Positions 18,892-30,036 of a DNA stretch of 56,174 nt are shown here, piece after piece. The stretch covers positions 1 through 56,174 of the forward strand of contig NZ_HG942032.1 of NCBI RefSeq assembly GCF_000612665.1, in the 5' to 3' direction. A model generated the notes under the pieces. The model worked only from the letters and a program-made list of their open reading frames with translations. It was not told the DNA's origin and did not search any database. Numbering within the stretch: the first letter of the stretch is position 1; each line of letters opens with the position of its first letter. The position numbers were made by a program, and so were the translations under genes. This DNA is from Neobacillus dielmonensis. Lineage in GTDB: Bacteria; Bacillota; Bacilli; Bacillales; Cytobacillaceae.

Positions 18892-19689
18892 ATGAAATAT
18901 GTAGTCATAAAGTGCGGCGGAAGTGTGTTAGAAAACCTGCCAAGATCGTTTTATGAAGATGTAGTTAAACTGCATCAATCCAGTGAGTGGACTCCGGTTA
19001 TCGTCCATGGCGGCGGACCACTGATTACTTCTCTGTTAAAAACATTGCATGTTGAAACTACCTTCGTGAATGGGCTAAGAGTAACCAATCATGAAGTATT
19101 AGACGTTGTGGAAATGGTTCTTAGTGGATCTGTAAACAAGCAGGTTGTCAGAAATCTCATCGAAGTAGGCGGCAAGGCGCTTGGAGTTAGTGGTGTGGAT
19201 GGTATGCTTCTAAAAGCAAGGCCGACAAATGAAGCAAATGTGCTTGGTTTTGTTGGAGAAGTTGTCGCAGTGAACCAAAGAATCATTGAAGATATAGTTA
19301 AACAAGGATTAATTCCTGTTATTTCGCCAATTGGGATTGATAGCAGCGGCCAGCGTTATAACATCAACGGAGATATCGCCGCAGCGGCAGTTGCCAAAGC
19401 ATTGACAGCAAATTTGTGCTTTATTAGCGACATTCCAGGTATCCTAGTCGAAAAGGATGGCCAGAAAACCAAGCTTGATAAAGTCAGCAAAGCGGGAATT
19501 GAAAGAATGATTGAAGACAAAACGATCTATGGCGGGATGATACCTAAAGTAAGGGCGGCCATTGACGGGCTTTCCCTCAATATACCTGAAGTCGGCATTA
19601 TCAATGGTTTTGAGAGTAATGGATTGATTGATTATATCAATGGGAAAAAAATCGGCACCAAAATTGTTCTAGAAGAGGAGATTGTATAA
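18892..19689 (+). CDS. argB: Acetylglutamate kinase
   Basis: The 265-residue amino-acid kinase phosphorylates N-acetylglutamate, the second step of the pathway. KCGGSVLEN and HGGGPLI bind ATP and substrate. The SPIGIDSSGQRYNINGD segment and the C-terminal GGMIPKV are typical. It lacks the N-terminal helix of the hexameric, arginine-inhibited kinases, so control is probably transcriptional. It lies 12 nt after argJ with GGAGGAAG, and its stop overlaps the argD start (TAATG). Confidence 0.94.
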   Translation: MKYVVIKCGGSVLENLPRSFYEDVVKLHQSSEWTPVIVHGGGPLITSLLKTLHVETTFVNGLRVTNHEVLDVVEMVLSGSVNKQVVRNLIEVGGKALGVSGVDGMLLKARPTNEANVLGFVGEVVAVNQRIIEDIVKQGLIPVISPIGIDSSGQRYNINGDIAAAAVAKALTANLCFISDIPGILVEKDGQKTKLDKVSKAGIERMIEDKTIYGGMIPKVRAAIDGLSLNIPEVGIINGFESNGLIDYINGKKIGTKIVLEEEIV

Positions 19690-20888
19690 TGACAACTACA
19701 CAACCACTTTCCCTAACTTCTCCTTTGATGTCTACCTACAGTCGTTTCCCGGTCACGTTAGTAAAGGGAAAAGGAAGTTATGTTTGGGATGATCAAGGTG
19801 TAAAGTACTTAGACTTTACATCAGGAATAGCAACTTGTAACTTGGGGCATGTTCCCGATGCAGTAAAACAAAAAGTGGAGGAACAGCTACAAAATCTCTG
19901 GCACTGCTCCAATTTATACCATATTCCTAATCAGGAACAACTCGCTGCATTGCTAACAGCTAACAGCTGCGGCGATCAAGTGTTTTTTTGCAACAGTGGA
20001 GCCGAAGCCAACGAAGCAGCCATTAAGCTGGCAAGAAGATATGCAAACAAAGTAAAGGGGAGCGGCAGTTCGGAAGTCGTTACATTCACTCAGTCGTTTC
20101 ATGGACGGACCTTGGCAACATTGTCAGCCACAGGCCAAGAAAAAATCCAGCATGGCTTTGCACCGCTGATGCCGGGATTCAGCTATCTGCCATTTAATGA
20201 TATCCAAGCCTTGGATCAACTGGCAGTACGTAAACCGGCAGCTGTCCTTCTAGAAATGATTCAAGGCGAAGGCGGGGTCATCCCGGCCGAACAAGAATGG
20301 GTTAATGAGCTCGCACAAGTTTGCCAAGAGAATGATATTCTTTTAATGGTTGATGAAATCCAAACAGGAATGGGCAGAACCGGAACCTTGTTCGCCTACC
20401 AGCAGTACGGCATAGAACCTGATGTGATTAGCATCGCCAAGGGATTGGGTTCAGGTTTTCCAATCGGAGCGATTATTGCGAAGGAAAAAGCAGCCAAAGC
20501 CTTTGAACCGGGAAGCCACGGCAGTACTTTTGGCGGCAATCCACTTGCTACCGCTGCAGGACTCGCGACTATTACTTACTTGCTTGACAGCAATGTACTA
20601 GACAATGCAAAGAAAATGTCTGAATACCTTGACGTTCAACTTCAAAGTTTAAAAGAAAAATATACTGTCATAAAAGAAATTCGCGGCAAAGGGCTATTGA
20701 AAGGATTGGTTCTCGAGTCAGGTGCTTTGGAGATTGTCCAAAAGGCCATCGGCAATCAGCTGCTTATCTTAACAGCAGGTCCAAATGTCGTGCGAATTTT
20801 ACCTCCGTTACCAGTAACAAAAGCGGAGATAGACGAATTTACTATAGCGTTAGAAAAATCTATCCAAAGTACGGAGAAAGGCGAGTGA
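19689..20888 (+). CDS. argD: Acetylornithine aminotransferase
   Basis: The 399-residue PLP enzyme (class III aminotransferase) converts N-acetylglutamate semialdehyde to N-acetylornithine. Landmarks are the FCNSGAEANEAAIKLAR phosphate-binding region, the DEIQTGMGRTG segment and the PLP lysine in SIAKGLGSGFPIGA. Its ATG overlaps the argB stop by one base, so the two are translationally coupled. Confidence 0.94.
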   Translation: MTTTQPLSLTSPLMSTYSRFPVTLVKGKGSYVWDDQGVKYLDFTSGIATCNLGHVPDAVKQKVEEQLQNLWHCSNLYHIPNQEQLAALLTANSCGDQVFFCNSGAEANEAAIKLARRYANKVKGSGSSEVVTFTQSFHGRTLATLSATGQEKIQHGFAPLMPGFSYLPFNDIQALDQLAVRKPAAVLLEMIQGEGGVIPAEQEWVNELAQVCQENDILLMVDEIQTGMGRTGTLFAYQQYGIEPDVISIAKGLGSGFPIGAIIAKEKAAKAFEPGSHGSTFGGNPLATAAGLATITYLLDSNVLDNAKKMSEYLDVQLQSLKEKYTVIKEIRGKGLLKGLVLESGALEIVQKAIGNQLLILTAGPNVVRILPPLPVTKAEIDEFTIALEKSIQSTEKGE

Positions 20889-21971
20889 GTGTTTTTGGAA
20901 CAGGGATACCTTACTTTGGAAACAGGAGAAGTATTTGAAGGGGTACTAATCGGTGCCGGGAAGAAATCTATCGGAGAGGTTGTTTTTAATACAAGTATGA
21001 CCGGTTATCAAGAGATCATCACCGACCCATCCTATGCCGGGCAAATTATTACCTTCTGTTACCCAATCATCGGAAACTATGGCATCAACGCCTTGGATGA
21101 TGAAAGCATAGCACCGGCACTCTCCGGCGTGGTAATTGGGGACTTATGTGAAACCCCAAGCCATTATCAATCGATCCAGAAATTTTCCGAGAAGTTAAAG
21201 AAGTTCGGTATAACCGGAATCGCCGGTGTGGATACAAGACTTCTTGTAAAAACCATCCGCAGTCGCGGTACGGTAAAAGGCGTCCTAAGCACTACAAAGG
21301 ATGTTGAATTTTCAGGACAAGATCAAGAGCCTTTATGGGTAGAGAAAGTCTCAACAAAAAAAATCCAATACTATAAAAACAGAGGACCACACGTTGTCTT
21401 AATGGATTATGGCCATAAAAAATCGATCCTTAGTGCCCTGCTGGCTGAAAATTGTGCGGTTACCGTAGTTCCATTCAATACAACTTTTGAAAAAATCAAG
21501 GCATTAAATCCAGATGGTGTTTTGTTCAGCAATGGTCCTGGGGACCCGATGGAACTGAAAAAGTGGTTCCCAGAAATTAAAAAAATCAGCTCGTCTTACC
21601 CGTCATTGGGAATATGCCTTGGGCATCAACTCATTGCCCTGTCGTTTGGAGCACAGACAACCAAGCTTGCCTATGGGCATAGAGGTGGAAATCATCCAGT
21701 TAAAGAACTCGAGACCGGAAAGGTCAAAATCACCGCACAAAACCACAGTTATGTGGTAATGGATGATAGTATTGATGGCCAAATATTTGATATCACCTAT
21801 CGAAATGTCAATGACCAATCCATTGAAGGCTTAAAGCATAAAGTTTATCCGATTCAAACTGTGCAATTTCATCCGGAAGCTCATCCGGGACCAAGCGATA
21901 CAGAATATATCTTAAAAGAATTCGTAAAAAGAATTGCATCCCTGGGAGAGACGCGTTATGCCATTAAATAA
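20889..21971 (+). CDS. carA: Arginine-pathway carbamoyl-phosphate synthase, small (glutaminase) subunit
   Basis: The 360-residue subunit frees ammonia from glutamine for carbamoyl phosphate. The N-terminal CPSase domain (about 1-150, with [11 protein letters not shown]) precedes a class I glutamine amidotransferase domain with the catalytic Cys (about residue 243) in LGICLGHQL and the His/Glu pair in FHPEAHPGP. The GTG start directly follows the argD stop. Its place in the arg operon marks it as the arginine-controlled enzyme; a pyrimidine-controlled copy (pyrAA) would be elsewhere. Confidence 0.94.
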   Translation: MFLEQGYLTLETGEVFEGVLIGAGKKSIGEVVFNTSMTGYQEIITDPSYAGQIITFCYPIIGNYGINALDDESIAPALSGVVIGDLCETPSHYQSIQKFSEKLKKFGITGIAGVDTRLLVKTIRSRGTVKGVLSTTKDVEFSGQDQEPLWVEKVSTKKIQYYKNRGPHVVLMDYGHKKSILSALLAENCAVTVVPFNTTFEKIKALNPDGVLFSNGPGDPMELKKWFPEIKKISSSYPSLGICLGHQLIALSFGAQTTKLAYGHRGGNHPVKELETGKVKITAQNHSYVVMDDSIDGQIFDITYRNVNDQSIEGLKHKVYPIQTVQFHPEAHPGPSDTEYILKEFVKRIASLGETRYAIK

Positions 21972-24900
21972 AAATTTGAAAAAAGTTCTGGTCATCGGAT
22001 CAGGTCCCATTGTCATCGGCCAGGCAGCAGAATTTGATTATGCCGGGACACAAGCTTGTATTGCCCTCAAAGAAGAGGGACTTGAAGTTGTACTGGTCAA
22101 TAATAACCCGGCCACCATCATGACCGACCAAGCCATTGCCGATAAGGTTTATATTGAACCATTAAATGTAGAAACCATTGAAAAAATTATCCTGAAGGAA
22201 AAACCGGATGGAATTATTGGAACCTTAGGAGGGCAAACCGGCCTCAATCTGACGGTTCAGCTTTTTGAACAAAACATCCTCGAAAAATACAATGTCGAGT
22301 TGTTAGGAACCTCCGTTGAATCCATCAAAAATGGGGAAGACCGAGAGAGATTCCGGAACTTAATGCTGAAAATTGGTGAGCCGATTCCTGAATCAGCGAT
22401 TATCCAGAATTATCAGGAAGGCGTCCGCTTTGTTGAAAAAATTGGCTTTCCAGTCATTATTCGTCCTGCATTTACACTCGGTGGTGAAGGCGGGGGATTT
22501 GCCTACAATGAGGAAGATCTGGAACTCGTTTTGAAAAAAGGCTTGTCCGCCAGCCCTATCCACCAAGTTTTGGTGGAGAAAAGCATTAAAGGCTGGAAGG
22601 AAATCGAATATGAGGTCATGCGCGATGCCAATGATACATGCATCATCGTCTGCAATATGGAAAACATGGACCCTGTCGGCGTTCATACAGGGGACTCGAT
22701 TGTTGTGGCCCCGTCCCAGACATTGACCGATGTACAGTATCAAATGCTCCGTGACGTTTCCATTAAGGTAATCCGCGAGCTTGAGATTATCGGCGGATGC
22801 AATATCCAATTTGCGCTGCATCCGGAATCTAATGAGTACTATATTATTGAAGTAAATCCGAGGGTCAGCCGTTCATCGGCACTTGCCTCCAAAGCAACAG
22901 GATACCCTATTGCCCGGATGGCAGCAAAGTGTGCCATCGGTTACCATTTGGATGAGATTGTGAATCCGATAACAGGCAATACCTTTGCCTCGTTTGAACC
23001 AGCGATTGATTATATTGTGGTAAAACTGCCGCGCTTCCCGTTTGATAAATTCCCAGAAGCTGATCGAACATTGGGAACACAGATGAAAGCAACGGGTGAA
23101 GTTATGGCGATTGACCGGACATTTGAAGGGGCTCTTAATAAAGCAATCCGTTCCATGGAGATGAATGTTTACGGTTTATGTGTGGAGGCAAATAAAACGT
23201 TGGCGACGGATACCTTGTTTAGCCTTCTGGAAACCGCTAATGACCGCCGCCTGTTTATCATTGCGGAAGCATTCAGAAGGGGAATCTCCCTTGAACAGGT
23301 TCAGCAAGCAACCGAAATTGATCCGTGGTTTTTATACAAAATTAGTTCAATCGTGGAAATGGAAACGCATTTGTGTTCCCATAAGTGGAGTGAAGTTTCT
23401 GACCAACTGCTAATCAAAGCCAAGCGATTAAATATGGCTGATAAACTTTTATCGCAGATATTTGCCATACCGGAAAAAGTAATCAGAAGTAAATGGAAGG
23501 AACTGAACATCCAACCAGGCTATAAAATGGTCGATACCTGTTCCGCCGAATTTGATGCAATTACCCCTTACTATTACTCTACCTATCATGGATTTGATGA
23601 AGTAGAAGTCACCAATCGAAAAAAGATTATGGTCATTGGCTCCGGCCCAATCCGGATTGGCCAGGGAATTGAATTTGATTACTGTTCGGTACACGCAGCC
23701 AAAGCGATTAAGAAAAAAGGTTATGAGGCCGTTGTTATCAATAACAACCCAGAAACAGTAAGTACGGATTACTCTACAGCAGACCGTTTGTATTTTGAAC
23801 CTCTGACCGCCGAGGATGTTCTCCATGTCATCAATAAGGAGCAAGTGGCAGGTGTGCTGATTCAATTTGGCGGTCAAACAGCGATAAATTTGGCCCATGA
23901 TTTGGAGGAAGAAGGGGTCAAGATTCTTGGTACATCTGTCGCAAATGTTGACAAGGTGGAAGATCGAAAGGAATTTTATCGACTCCTAGAGGACCTGGAC
24001 ATTCCTCATATTGAAGGAAAAACGGCTGCCCATCCCGAAGAACTTGTGGAGGCAGCTGAGGAACTGGGTTATCCGGTACTTGTTAGGCCGTCCTACGTCA
24101 TTGGCGGACAGTCCATGTTCACGATTTTTTCTGAACCGGAACTCCACAGCTATATCAAGCAGTTGGAGCAAAATGCCAATGAAAAAATGTGGCCGCTGTT
24201 AATTGACAAGTTCATGCCGGGACTAGAGTGCGAGATTGATGTGATTTGTGATGGTGAACAAATCGTTGTACCAGGAATATTTGAGCATATTGAAAAAGCT
24301 GGTGTTCACTCGGGGGATAGTATTACTGTGTTTCCGCCCATTTCGATATCTGATGAAATAAAAACGGTATTAATTGACTATGCAGGCAAAATTGCCAAAG
24401 CAGCGTCCATCGTTGGAATGATGAATATTCAATTCGTAGTTTATCAAAACAAGGTCTATTGTCTGGAAGTAAACCCGCGTTCATCACGTACGGTACCGAT
24501 CATGAGCAAGGTAACTGGGGTTCCGATGATTGAATGGGCAGTTCGGGCTCAACTAGGGGAAAAAATTGGTGATTTTGCACCTGCTCCAGGGCTTTTGGAG
24601 GAACCAACTTATTACTCCGTAAAGGCACCTGTATTTTCTTCAGGAAAACTAAAGGGAGTCGATCCGGTCCTTGGTCCGGAAATGAAATCGACCGGAGAAG
24701 TGTTGGGCTTAGGCCAAACTTATTTAGAAGCATTGAATAAAGCTGTGCCACCGCTGCAAGAAAAGACCGAAGAAACTTATATTTTATGTTCGATATCCGA
24801 TCGTGAAAAGTCAGCCAGTCTCCCTATTATTCAGGGACTTACAAAAAGATACAAATTGGCTGCAACGGAAGGAACGAGTGAATTTCTGCGGAACCAAGGT

Positions 24901-25191
24901 ATTTCAGTGGATAAGGTCCTCAAGGAAGAACAGGACGTAACGGAGTTGTTCCGAAATCAAGTACTAAGGGCTGTCATCAATATTCCAAGTCAAGGACGAA
25001 ACAAATTGAAATTTGGCTTCCATATCCGTGAGCAAGCCATTCGTTACAAGGTGCCTGTGTTTACCCATTTGGATACAGTGAAGGTCAACAGTGAATTGTT
25101 GAACCAACCACAGACGAATCTTGACGTAAAACCAATCAGCGAATTTTATCAACTGGAAGAAAGAGGTGCCGTTCATGCCAGAAGCCATTGA
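21958..25191 (+). CDS. carB: Arginine-pathway carbamoyl-phosphate synthase, large subunit
   Basis: The 1077-residue subunit makes carbamoyl phosphate from ammonia, bicarbonate and two ATP. Two homologous halves are seen: one starts with [21 protein letters not shown], the second (about residue 555) with [18 protein letters not shown]. Each carries an ATP-grasp domain, and the last 140 residues form a methylglyoxal-synthase-like allosteric domain. The ATG at 21958, inside the end of carA (14-bp overlap), is preceded by GGGAGA. An in-frame ATG at 21934 lies deeper in carA and lacks a ribosome site. Confidence 0.94.
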   Translation: MPLNKNLKKVLVIGSGPIVIGQAAEFDYAGTQACIALKEEGLEVVLVNNNPATIMTDQAIADKVYIEPLNVETIEKIILKEKPDGIIGTLGGQTGLNLTVQLFEQNILEKYNVELLGTSVESIKNGEDRERFRNLMLKIGEPIPESAIIQNYQEGVRFVEKIGFPVIIRPAFTLGGEGGGFAYNEEDLELVLKKGLSASPIHQVLVEKSIKGWKEIEYEVMRDANDTCIIVCNMENMDPVGVHTGDSIVVAPSQTLTDVQYQMLRDVSIKVIRELEIIGGCNIQFALHPESNEYYIIEVNPRVSRSSALASKATGYPIARMAAKCAIGYHLDEIVNPITGNTFASFEPAIDYIVVKLPRFPFDKFPEADRTLGTQMKATGEVMAIDRTFEGALNKAIRSMEMNVYGLCVEANKTLATDTLFSLLETANDRRLFIIAEAFRRGISLEQVQQATEIDPWFLYKISSIVEMETHLCSHKWSEVSDQLLIKAKRLNMADKLLSQIFAIPEKVIRSKWKELNIQPGYKMVDTCSAEFDAITPYYYSTYHGFDEVEVTNRKKIMVIGSGPIRIGQGIEFDYCSVHAAKAIKKKGYEAVVINNNPETVSTDYSTADRLYFEPLTAEDVLHVINKEQVAGVLIQFGGQTAINLAHDLEEEGVKILGTSVANVDKVEDRKEFYRLLEDLDIPHIEGKTAAHPEELVEAAEELGYPVLVRPSYVIGGQSMFTIFSEPELHSYIKQLEQNANEKMWPLLIDKFMPGLECEIDVICDGEQIVVPGIFEHIEKAGVHSGDSITVFPPISISDEIKTVLIDYAGKIAKAASIVGMMNIQFVVYQNKVYCLEVNPRSSRTVPIMSKVTGVPMIEWAVRAQLGEKIGDFAPAPGLLEEPTYYSVKAPVFSSGKLKGVDPVLGPEMKSTGEVLGLGQTYLEALNKAVPPLQEKTEETYILCSISDREKSASLPIIQGLTKRYKLAATEGTSEFLRNQGISVDKVLKEEQDVTELFRNQVLRAVINIPSQGRNKLKFGFHIREQAIRYKVPVFTHLDTVKVNSELLNQPQTNLDVKPISEFYQLEERGAVHARSH

Positions 25192-26149
25192 ATCGACTAA
25201 AGTAAATAACAAGCCTATGAATTTTAAAGGAAAAGATTTTATTCAACTGGCTGATTTTTCAAAAGAAGAGATTCTCCATATGCTTGATGTGGCAGTGGAG
25301 CTAAAGTCACTGCAAAAACAGGGAAAACCACACCCTTATTTAAGCGGGAAAGTTTTGGGGATGATTTTTGAAAAGTCGTCAACCCGAACGAGAGTCTCAT
25401 TTGAAGTAGGCATGCTCCAGCTCGGGGGCCATGCGATTTTCTTAAGCTCCAAAGATATTCAGCTCGGCCGGGGCGAAAGTATCCATGATACGGCAAAAGT
25501 CCTATCGAGATACGTGGATGGAATCATGATTCGTACTTTCGGTCATGAGACGGTGGAGGAGCTGGCAGAGCATGCCTCCATCCCGGTCATTAACGGTCTG
25601 ACAGACTTGCAGCATCCCACTCAAGTGTTAGCCGACCTGTTAACAATTCTCGAGCATAAGGGAAAACTTGAAGGGGTAAAAATGTGCTATATTGGCGACG
25701 GCTATAACAATATGCCCCATTCTTTGCTCGAGGGTGCTGTAAAGGTAGGAATGGATATTAGTATTGCTAGCCCGGCTGGCTACCTGCCTGATGGCAACAT
25801 TACCGAACAGGCGATAGAAGCGGCAAAACAAACTGGGGTTTCGGTGACGATTACCCATGATCCGGTTGAAGCCATCAAGGATGCCGATGTGGTGATTACC
25901 GACGTGTGGACCAGCATGGGGATGGAGGCGGAAACGGAGCAGCGCTTAAAGGCATTCGCGTCTTACCAAGTGAATGAGGAATTATGCAAACATGCGAAAG
26001 ATGACTATATCTTTTTGCATTGCCTGCCGGCCCATCGCGGTGAAGAAGTGACGGCAGAGGTAATTGATGGTTCCCATTCTGTAGTTTTTGACGAAGCAGA
26101 GAACCGTCTGCATGCCCAAAAAGCAATTTTAAAACTTTTGCTAGATTAG
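25175..26149 (+). CDS. argF: Ornithine carbamoyltransferase
   Basis: The 324-residue enzyme joins carbamoyl phosphate and ornithine to citrulline. Carbamoyl phosphate is bound by STRTR (69-73) and HPTQ, ornithine by the DVWTSMG loop, and [10 protein letters not shown] carries the active-site Cys. The ATG overlaps the end of carB by 17 bp, with AGAGGTG before it; a GTG at 25166 is part of that ribosome site. It is the last gene of the argC operon. No clear terminator is seen before the argG promoter, so some read-through is possible. Confidence 0.95.
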   Translation: MPEAIESTKVNNKPMNFKGKDFIQLADFSKEEILHMLDVAVELKSLQKQGKPHPYLSGKVLGMIFEKSSTRTRVSFEVGMLQLGGHAIFLSSKDIQLGRGESIHDTAKVLSRYVDGIMIRTFGHETVEELAEHASIPVINGLTDLQHPTQVLADLLTILEHKGKLEGVKMCYIGDGYNNMPHSLLEGAVKVGMDISIASPAGYLPDGNITEQAIEAAKQTGVSVTITHDPVEAIKDADVVITDVWTSMGMEAETEQRLKAFASYQVNEELCKHAKDDYIFLHCLPAHRGEEVTAEVIDGSHSVVFDEAENRLHAQKAILKLLLD

Positions 26150-26172
26150 GACTTTCATTTTTCACTAGATAT

Positions 26173-26210
26173 GTTGTATAATAATTCTATCGGTTGAATA
26201 ATAATACAAA
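26173..26210 (+). promoter_or_regulatory. argG promoter region with two tandem ARG boxes
   Basis: ARG boxes lie at 26173-26190 (two mismatches to WNTGNATWWWWATNCANW) and 26193-26210 (GTTGAATAATAATACAAA, one mismatch at the edge), again 2 bp apart. A -10 element TATAAT (26177-26182) lies in the first box; no good -35 is visible. Here the boxes cover the -10 and the start of transcription, one box-length downstream of their place at argC. Confidence 0.78.
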
Positions 26211-26230
26211 CATACGCAAGGAGAATAGAA

Positions 26231-27442
26231 ATGGCGAAGGAAAAAATTGTTTTAGCTTACTCAGGCGGCTTGGATACATCCGTATCGGTTAAATGGATTC
26301 AAGAGAAATATGGTTATGATGTCATTGCTTTAGGACTTGATGTAGGGGAAGGAAAGGACCTAGAAGCGATCAAAACGAAGGCGTTAAATGTTGGGGCAAT
26401 TAAAGCCCATATTATAGATGCCAAAGAGATGCTGGCAAAGGATTATATTCTACCAGCTTTAAAGGCTAATTGTTTATATGAAGGGAAATACCCTTTATCG
26501 TCTGCTCTTTCTAGACCGTTAATTTCTAAACTATTGGTGGATGTGGCTGAAAAAGAGGGCGCAACAGCAGTGGCCCATGGCTGCACAGGAAAAGGAAATG
26601 ATCAGGTGCGGTTCGAGGTTTCCATCCAAGCGTTAAATCCAAGCTTGAAAGTGGTTGCGCCTGTCCGTGAATGGGGCATGACCCGCGATGAAGAAATTGA
26701 ATATGCCAAGAAAAACGGCATTCCGATTCCAGTTGATTTGGATAACCCGTTTTCCATTGATGCCAATATCTGGGGCCGTGCCTGCGAAGCAGGTGTCCTA
26801 GAAAATCCTTGGGCAGAGGCACCTGAAGCAGCTTACGACTGGACCAACCCGATTGAATTGACTCCAGATGCACCGGAGTATCTTGAAATAGAATTTGTAC
26901 AAGGCGTTCCTGTTGCGCTTAATGGAGAAAAGCTTGAGCTTGTTCCATTAATTGAAAAATTAAATGAACTAGGCGGCAAGCACGGTGTTGGCCGTATCGA
27001 CCATATTGAGAATAGATTAGTAGGTATCAAATCACGCGAAGTGTATGAAAATCCAGCTGCATTAATTTTAATTAATGCCCATAAGGAATTGGAATTTTTG
27101 ACATTGCCACGTGAGGTCACCCAATTCAAAACGCAGGTAGAACAGCAAATGGCGAAAATCATTTATGAAGGACTTTGGTATTCTCCATTAAAAGCTGCTT
27201 TGGATGCGTTTATTGAGGAAACCCAGAAAGTCGTTTCCGGCACAATTCGGGTTAAGCTCTTCAAGGGAAATCATACCGTTGTCGGGCGTAAATCGGAGCA
27301 CAGTCTGTATAACGAAGAACTGGCTACCTATACAAAAGGCGATGCGTTTGATCACAATGCAGCGGTAGGCTTCATTAAGCTTTGGGGACTGCCAACTAAG
27401 GTCTTTTCGGAAGTAAACCAGAAAGAATCGGTTTTAAAATAA
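26231..27442 (+). CDS. argG: Argininosuccinate synthase
   Basis: The 403-residue enzyme condenses citrulline and aspartate using ATP. The N-type pyrophosphatase P-loop is [35 protein letters not shown] and the C-terminal [16 protein letters not shown] segment are typical of ArgG. The start follows CAAGGAG. It has its own ARG-controlled promoter and forms an operon with argH. Confidence 0.95.
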   Translation: MAKEKIVLAYSGGLDTSVSVKWIQEKYGYDVIALGLDVGEGKDLEAIKTKALNVGAIKAHIIDAKEMLAKDYILPALKANCLYEGKYPLSSALSRPLISKLLVDVAEKEGATAVAHGCTGKGNDQVRFEVSIQALNPSLKVVAPVREWGMTRDEEIEYAKKNGIPIPVDLDNPFSIDANIWGRACEAGVLENPWAEAPEAAYDWTNPIELTPDAPEYLEIEFVQGVPVALNGEKLELVPLIEKLNELGGKHGVGRIDHIENRLVGIKSREVYENPAALILINAHKELEFLTLPREVTQFKTQVEQQMAKIIYEGLWYSPLKAALDAFIEETQKVVSGTIRVKLFKGNHTVVGRKSEHSLYNEELATYTKGDAFDHNAAVGFIKLWGLPTKVFSEVNQKESVLK

Positions 27443-27452
27443 TTCAGGAGGT

Positions 27453-27474
27453 GCCCTCGAAGTGTTTCGGGGGC
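27453..27474 (+). other. Hairpin between argG and argH
   Basis: GCCC-T-CGAA and TTCG-GG-GGGC pair around a short loop just past the argG stop. There is no T-run, so it probably stabilises or separates the two messages rather than ending transcription. Confidence 0.45.
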
Positions 27475-27507
27475 TATCTTGTTAAGAGCCATGAGGAGGA
27501 GCAGCAT

Positions 27508-28884
27508 ATGTCTAAGCTATGGGGCGGACGATTTACGAAAGAAACGAACAAGCTGGTAGAAGAGTTCACAGCCTCGATTCCGTTTGATCAAAAATTAGCC
27601 AAAGAGGATATCGCAGGCAGCCTTGCCCATGTCCAAATGTTAGGGGAGTGCGGCATCATTCCAGTAGAGGATGCCGAAGAAATTAAAAAGGGCCTGCATC
27701 ACATTAAAGAGATGGTTGACCACGGCGAAGTGGAATTTTTAATAGAAGATGAAGATATTCACATGAATATCGAAAAACTTCTGCTGGAACAAATCGGCCC
27801 AGTTGGGGGGAAACTTCATACAGGAAGAAGCCGAAATGACCAAGTGGCAACCGATATGCATTTATATTTGCGCACCAAAACCACAGAACTCATCACCTTG
27901 GTGGAAAATGTCCAGAAGGCCATTGTCGAACAAGCAAAAGCGAATATCGAGACGTTAATTCCCGGCTATACGCATCTGCAACGTGCCCAGCCGGTTTCGT
28001 TTGCCCATCACTTGATGGCCTACTTTTGGATGTTTGAGCGGGATAAAGAGAGATTAATTGATTCGTTAAAGCGGGTAAACTGGCTGCCATTGGGAGCCGG
28101 TGCATTGGCAGGTACCACCTTTCCCATTAATCGGGAACGGGTTGCCGAGATTTTGGGGTTTGAAACGATTTATCCGAACAGTATGGATGCCGTCAGTGAC
28201 CGGGATTTTATTTTGGAGTTTTTGTCAATTGGCTCGATTATCATGACCCATATCTCCCGATTATCGGAAGAACTGGTACTGTGGTCCAGCCAGGAGTTTC
28301 AATTTGTCGAACTCGATGATTCTTTTTGTACAGGTTCAAGCATTATGCCGCAAAAGAAAAATCCCGATGTACCAGAGCTGTTGAGGGGCAAAACCGGACG
28401 TGCCTATGGCAATTTAATCGGTCTGTTGACTGTTTTAAAGGGTCTGCCGCTTGCTTATAACAAGGATTTGCAAGAGGATAAAGAAGGCATGTTTGATACC
28501 GTAGAAACCCTCGAGGGATCATTAAAACTTTTGGCACCGATGATTGAAACAATGACTGTTAAAAAAGACGTTATGAGAAAAGCAATCAACAATGACTACT
28601 CCAATGCAACCGATATTGCGGATTATTTGGTAACTAAAGGGCTGCCGTTCCGTGAGGCCCATGAGGTGATTGGTAAAATTGTTTTATATGCAATACAGTC
28701 TGGCAAATTCTTGCTTGACTTAAGTTTTGATGAATATCAGCAGTTCAGTCCGTTATTTGGAGAGGATATTTACGAGGTACTGGCTCCAGAGCATGTGGTC
28801 GCCGTTCGAAATAGCCTGGGAGGCACTTCTCCTGAACAGGTCAAACAACAAATTAAGCTTGCTGAGGAAAAGCTGCAGCAATAA
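27508..28884 (+). CDS. argH: Argininosuccinate lyase
   Basis: The 458-residue lyase splits argininosuccinate into arginine and fumarate. The fumarase/aspartase superfamily signature [12 protein letters not shown] with its catalytic serine loop, the [13 protein letters not shown] segment and TPGYTHLQ-like [16 protein letters not shown] are present. The start is the ATG at 27508 after GAGGAGGAGCAGCAT. Upstream in-frame sequence back to 27451 contains the intergenic hairpin and is not coding in appearance. Confidence 0.95.
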   Translation: MSKLWGGRFTKETNKLVEEFTASIPFDQKLAKEDIAGSLAHVQMLGECGIIPVEDAEEIKKGLHHIKEMVDHGEVEFLIEDEDIHMNIEKLLLEQIGPVGGKLHTGRSRNDQVATDMHLYLRTKTTELITLVENVQKAIVEQAKANIETLIPGYTHLQRAQPVSFAHHLMAYFWMFERDKERLIDSLKRVNWLPLGAGALAGTTFPINRERVAEILGFETIYPNSMDAVSDRDFILEFLSIGSIIMTHISRLSEELVLWSSQEFQFVELDDSFCTGSSIMPQKKNPDVPELLRGKTGRAYGNLIGLLTVLKGLPLAYNKDLQEDKEGMFDTVETLEGSLKLLAPMIETMTVKKDVMRKAINNDYSNATDIADYLVTKGLPFREAHEVIGKIVLYAIQSGKFLLDLSFDEYQQFSPLFGEDIYEVLAPEHVVAVRNSLGGTSPEQVKQQIKLAEEKLQQ

Positions 28885-28890
28885 GGGAAA

Positions 28891-28920
28891 AGTCCGCCGG
28901 ATTGGCGGGCTGTTTTTTTT
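28891..28920 (+). terminator. Terminator of argGH
   Basis: AGTCCGCC (28891-28898) pairs with GGCGGGCT (28904-28911), followed by a T-rich run to 28920. Confidence 0.9.
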
Positions 28921-28933
28921 GATTTCTTTGGTA

Positions 28934-29057
28934 TTCTACAAATTTGGGGAGTGTTTCTACAAAATATCAGGTTATCCTTCAAAATGAAAGGTGGATTCTA
29001 CAAAATCATGAACTATTCTACAAAAATAGGAAACTATTAGAAAAATACACCAAAATC
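28934..29057. repeat. Phased TTCTACAAA direct-repeat array downstream of argH
   Basis: Units start at 28934, 28955, 28975, 28996, 29016 and, degenerate, 29037, that is every 20 or 21 bp. Four units carry TTCTACAAA exactly, the third reads TCCTTCAAAA, the sixth TTAGAAAAA. The rest of each unit is variable. The 20-21 alternation rules out a coding repeat and puts every motif on the same face of the helix. Function unknown; possibilities are a cooperative protein-binding array or a member of an intergenic repeat family. Confidence 0.7.
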
Positions 29058-29082
29058 TAGTCTTTGATAAACACCTCAAAGA

Positions 29083-29111
29083 TTGTATTCATTATAAAAA
29101 TATTAGATAAT
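29083..29111 (+). promoter_or_regulatory. Promoter of the nitrilase-GNAT operon
   Basis: TTGTAT (29083-29088), 17 bp, GATAAT (29106-29111). Just upstream, TCTTTGA and TCAAAGA (about 29060-29082) form a perfect 7-bp dyad that could be an operator. Confidence 0.5.
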
Positions 29112-29154
29112 CTTTTCATAACCACTTTTTCAAAAAATTGACTGGAGGAATATG

Positions 29155-30015
29155 ATGAAACTTAGAGTATCAGCTGTGCAATACCACTTGCATACGATTC
29201 AATCCTTTGAGGAATTCGCTGCCCAATGCGAGCATTATATAAAAACCGCAGAAGAATTTGGGGCTGAATTTGCGCTATTCCCTGAATTCTTTACCACTCA
29301 GCTTCTATCTATTGGAGACGGTCAGGGTCACAGCCTGAAAATTGATGACCTGCCAAACTTCACTGAACAATATCTTGCGTTATTCTCTAACTTTGCCAAA
29401 CAAACAAATATGCATATCATCGCCGGTACCCATGTGCTCAGGAAGAATGGCAAGCTGTATAATACCGCCCATTTATTTTACCCCGATGGAAGAGTGGGTG
29501 AACAGGCCAAGCTCCATATCACCCCGACTGAGGTGCATGAATGGGACATGGCCCCTGGGGATTCTTTTCAGATTTTTGAAACCGACAAAGGAAAAATCGC
29601 CCTGTTGACTTGCTATGACATCGAATTTCCGGAAATCGTCCGAATGGCGAAAGCAAAAGGGGCCGATGTGATTTTTTGTCCATCCTGTACCGATGACCGC
29701 CACGGATTCCACCGGGTCCGCTATACAAGCCATGCCCGGGCAATTGAGAACCAAGTATATGTAGTTTTAACCGGAACGGTCGGGTCGTTGCCGACAGTTG
29801 ATTTTATGCGGGCTAATTTCGGCCAGGCTGCCATTATTACACCAAACGATATCCCATTCCCGCCACGCGGTATTTTAGTCGAAGGGGAAATCAACAATGA
29901 TATGGTTGTAACAGCTGACTTGGATTTAGAACTGTTATACGAAGTACGTGAGCGGGGTTCGGTTACCACTTGGCGGGACCGCAGAACCGATTTATATGTC
30001 GATTGGGAAAAATAA
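29155..30015 (+). CDS. Nitrilase-superfamily carbon-nitrogen hydrolase
   Basis: The 286-residue protein has the complete catalytic triad E44 (FPEFF), K119 (AKLHITPTE) and C153 (LLTCYDIEFPE). It probably hydrolyses an amide or a related C-N bond in the cytosol. The sequence resembles the hydrolase half of YhcX-type proteins, where a GNAT domain and a nitrilase domain are fused; here the GNAT is the next gene. Two adjacent ATGs follow GGAGGAAT; the second (29155) has better spacing. Substrate unknown. Confidence 0.85.
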   Translation: MKLRVSAVQYHLHTIQSFEEFAAQCEHYIKTAEEFGAEFALFPEFFTTQLLSIGDGQGHSLKIDDLPNFTEQYLALFSNFAKQTNMHIIAGTHVLRKNGKLYNTAHLFYPDGRVGEQAKLHITPTEVHEWDMAPGDSFQIFETDKGKIALLTCYDIEFPEIVRMAKAKGADVIFCPSCTDDRHGFHRVRYTSHARAIENQVYVVLTGTVGSLPTVDFMRANFGQAAIITPNDIPFPPRGILVEGEINNDMVVTADLDLELLYEVRERGSVTTWRDRRTDLYVDWEK

Positions 30016-30036
30016 CGGACCGGAGGAGCATAGGCC

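Noticed and set aside
22393..22821. Long minus-strand ORF within carB, and similar ones opposite argG and permease genes
   Set aside because: These are shadows of strongly coding plus-strand genes.
28727..28987. Plus-strand ORF running over the end of argH into the repeat region
   Set aside because: It is a shadow frame of argH and crosses the terminator; it has no ribosome site.
28934..29057. CRISPR array
   Set aside because: The repeated part is only 9-10 bp, the spacing is 20-21 bp, and there are no cas genes.
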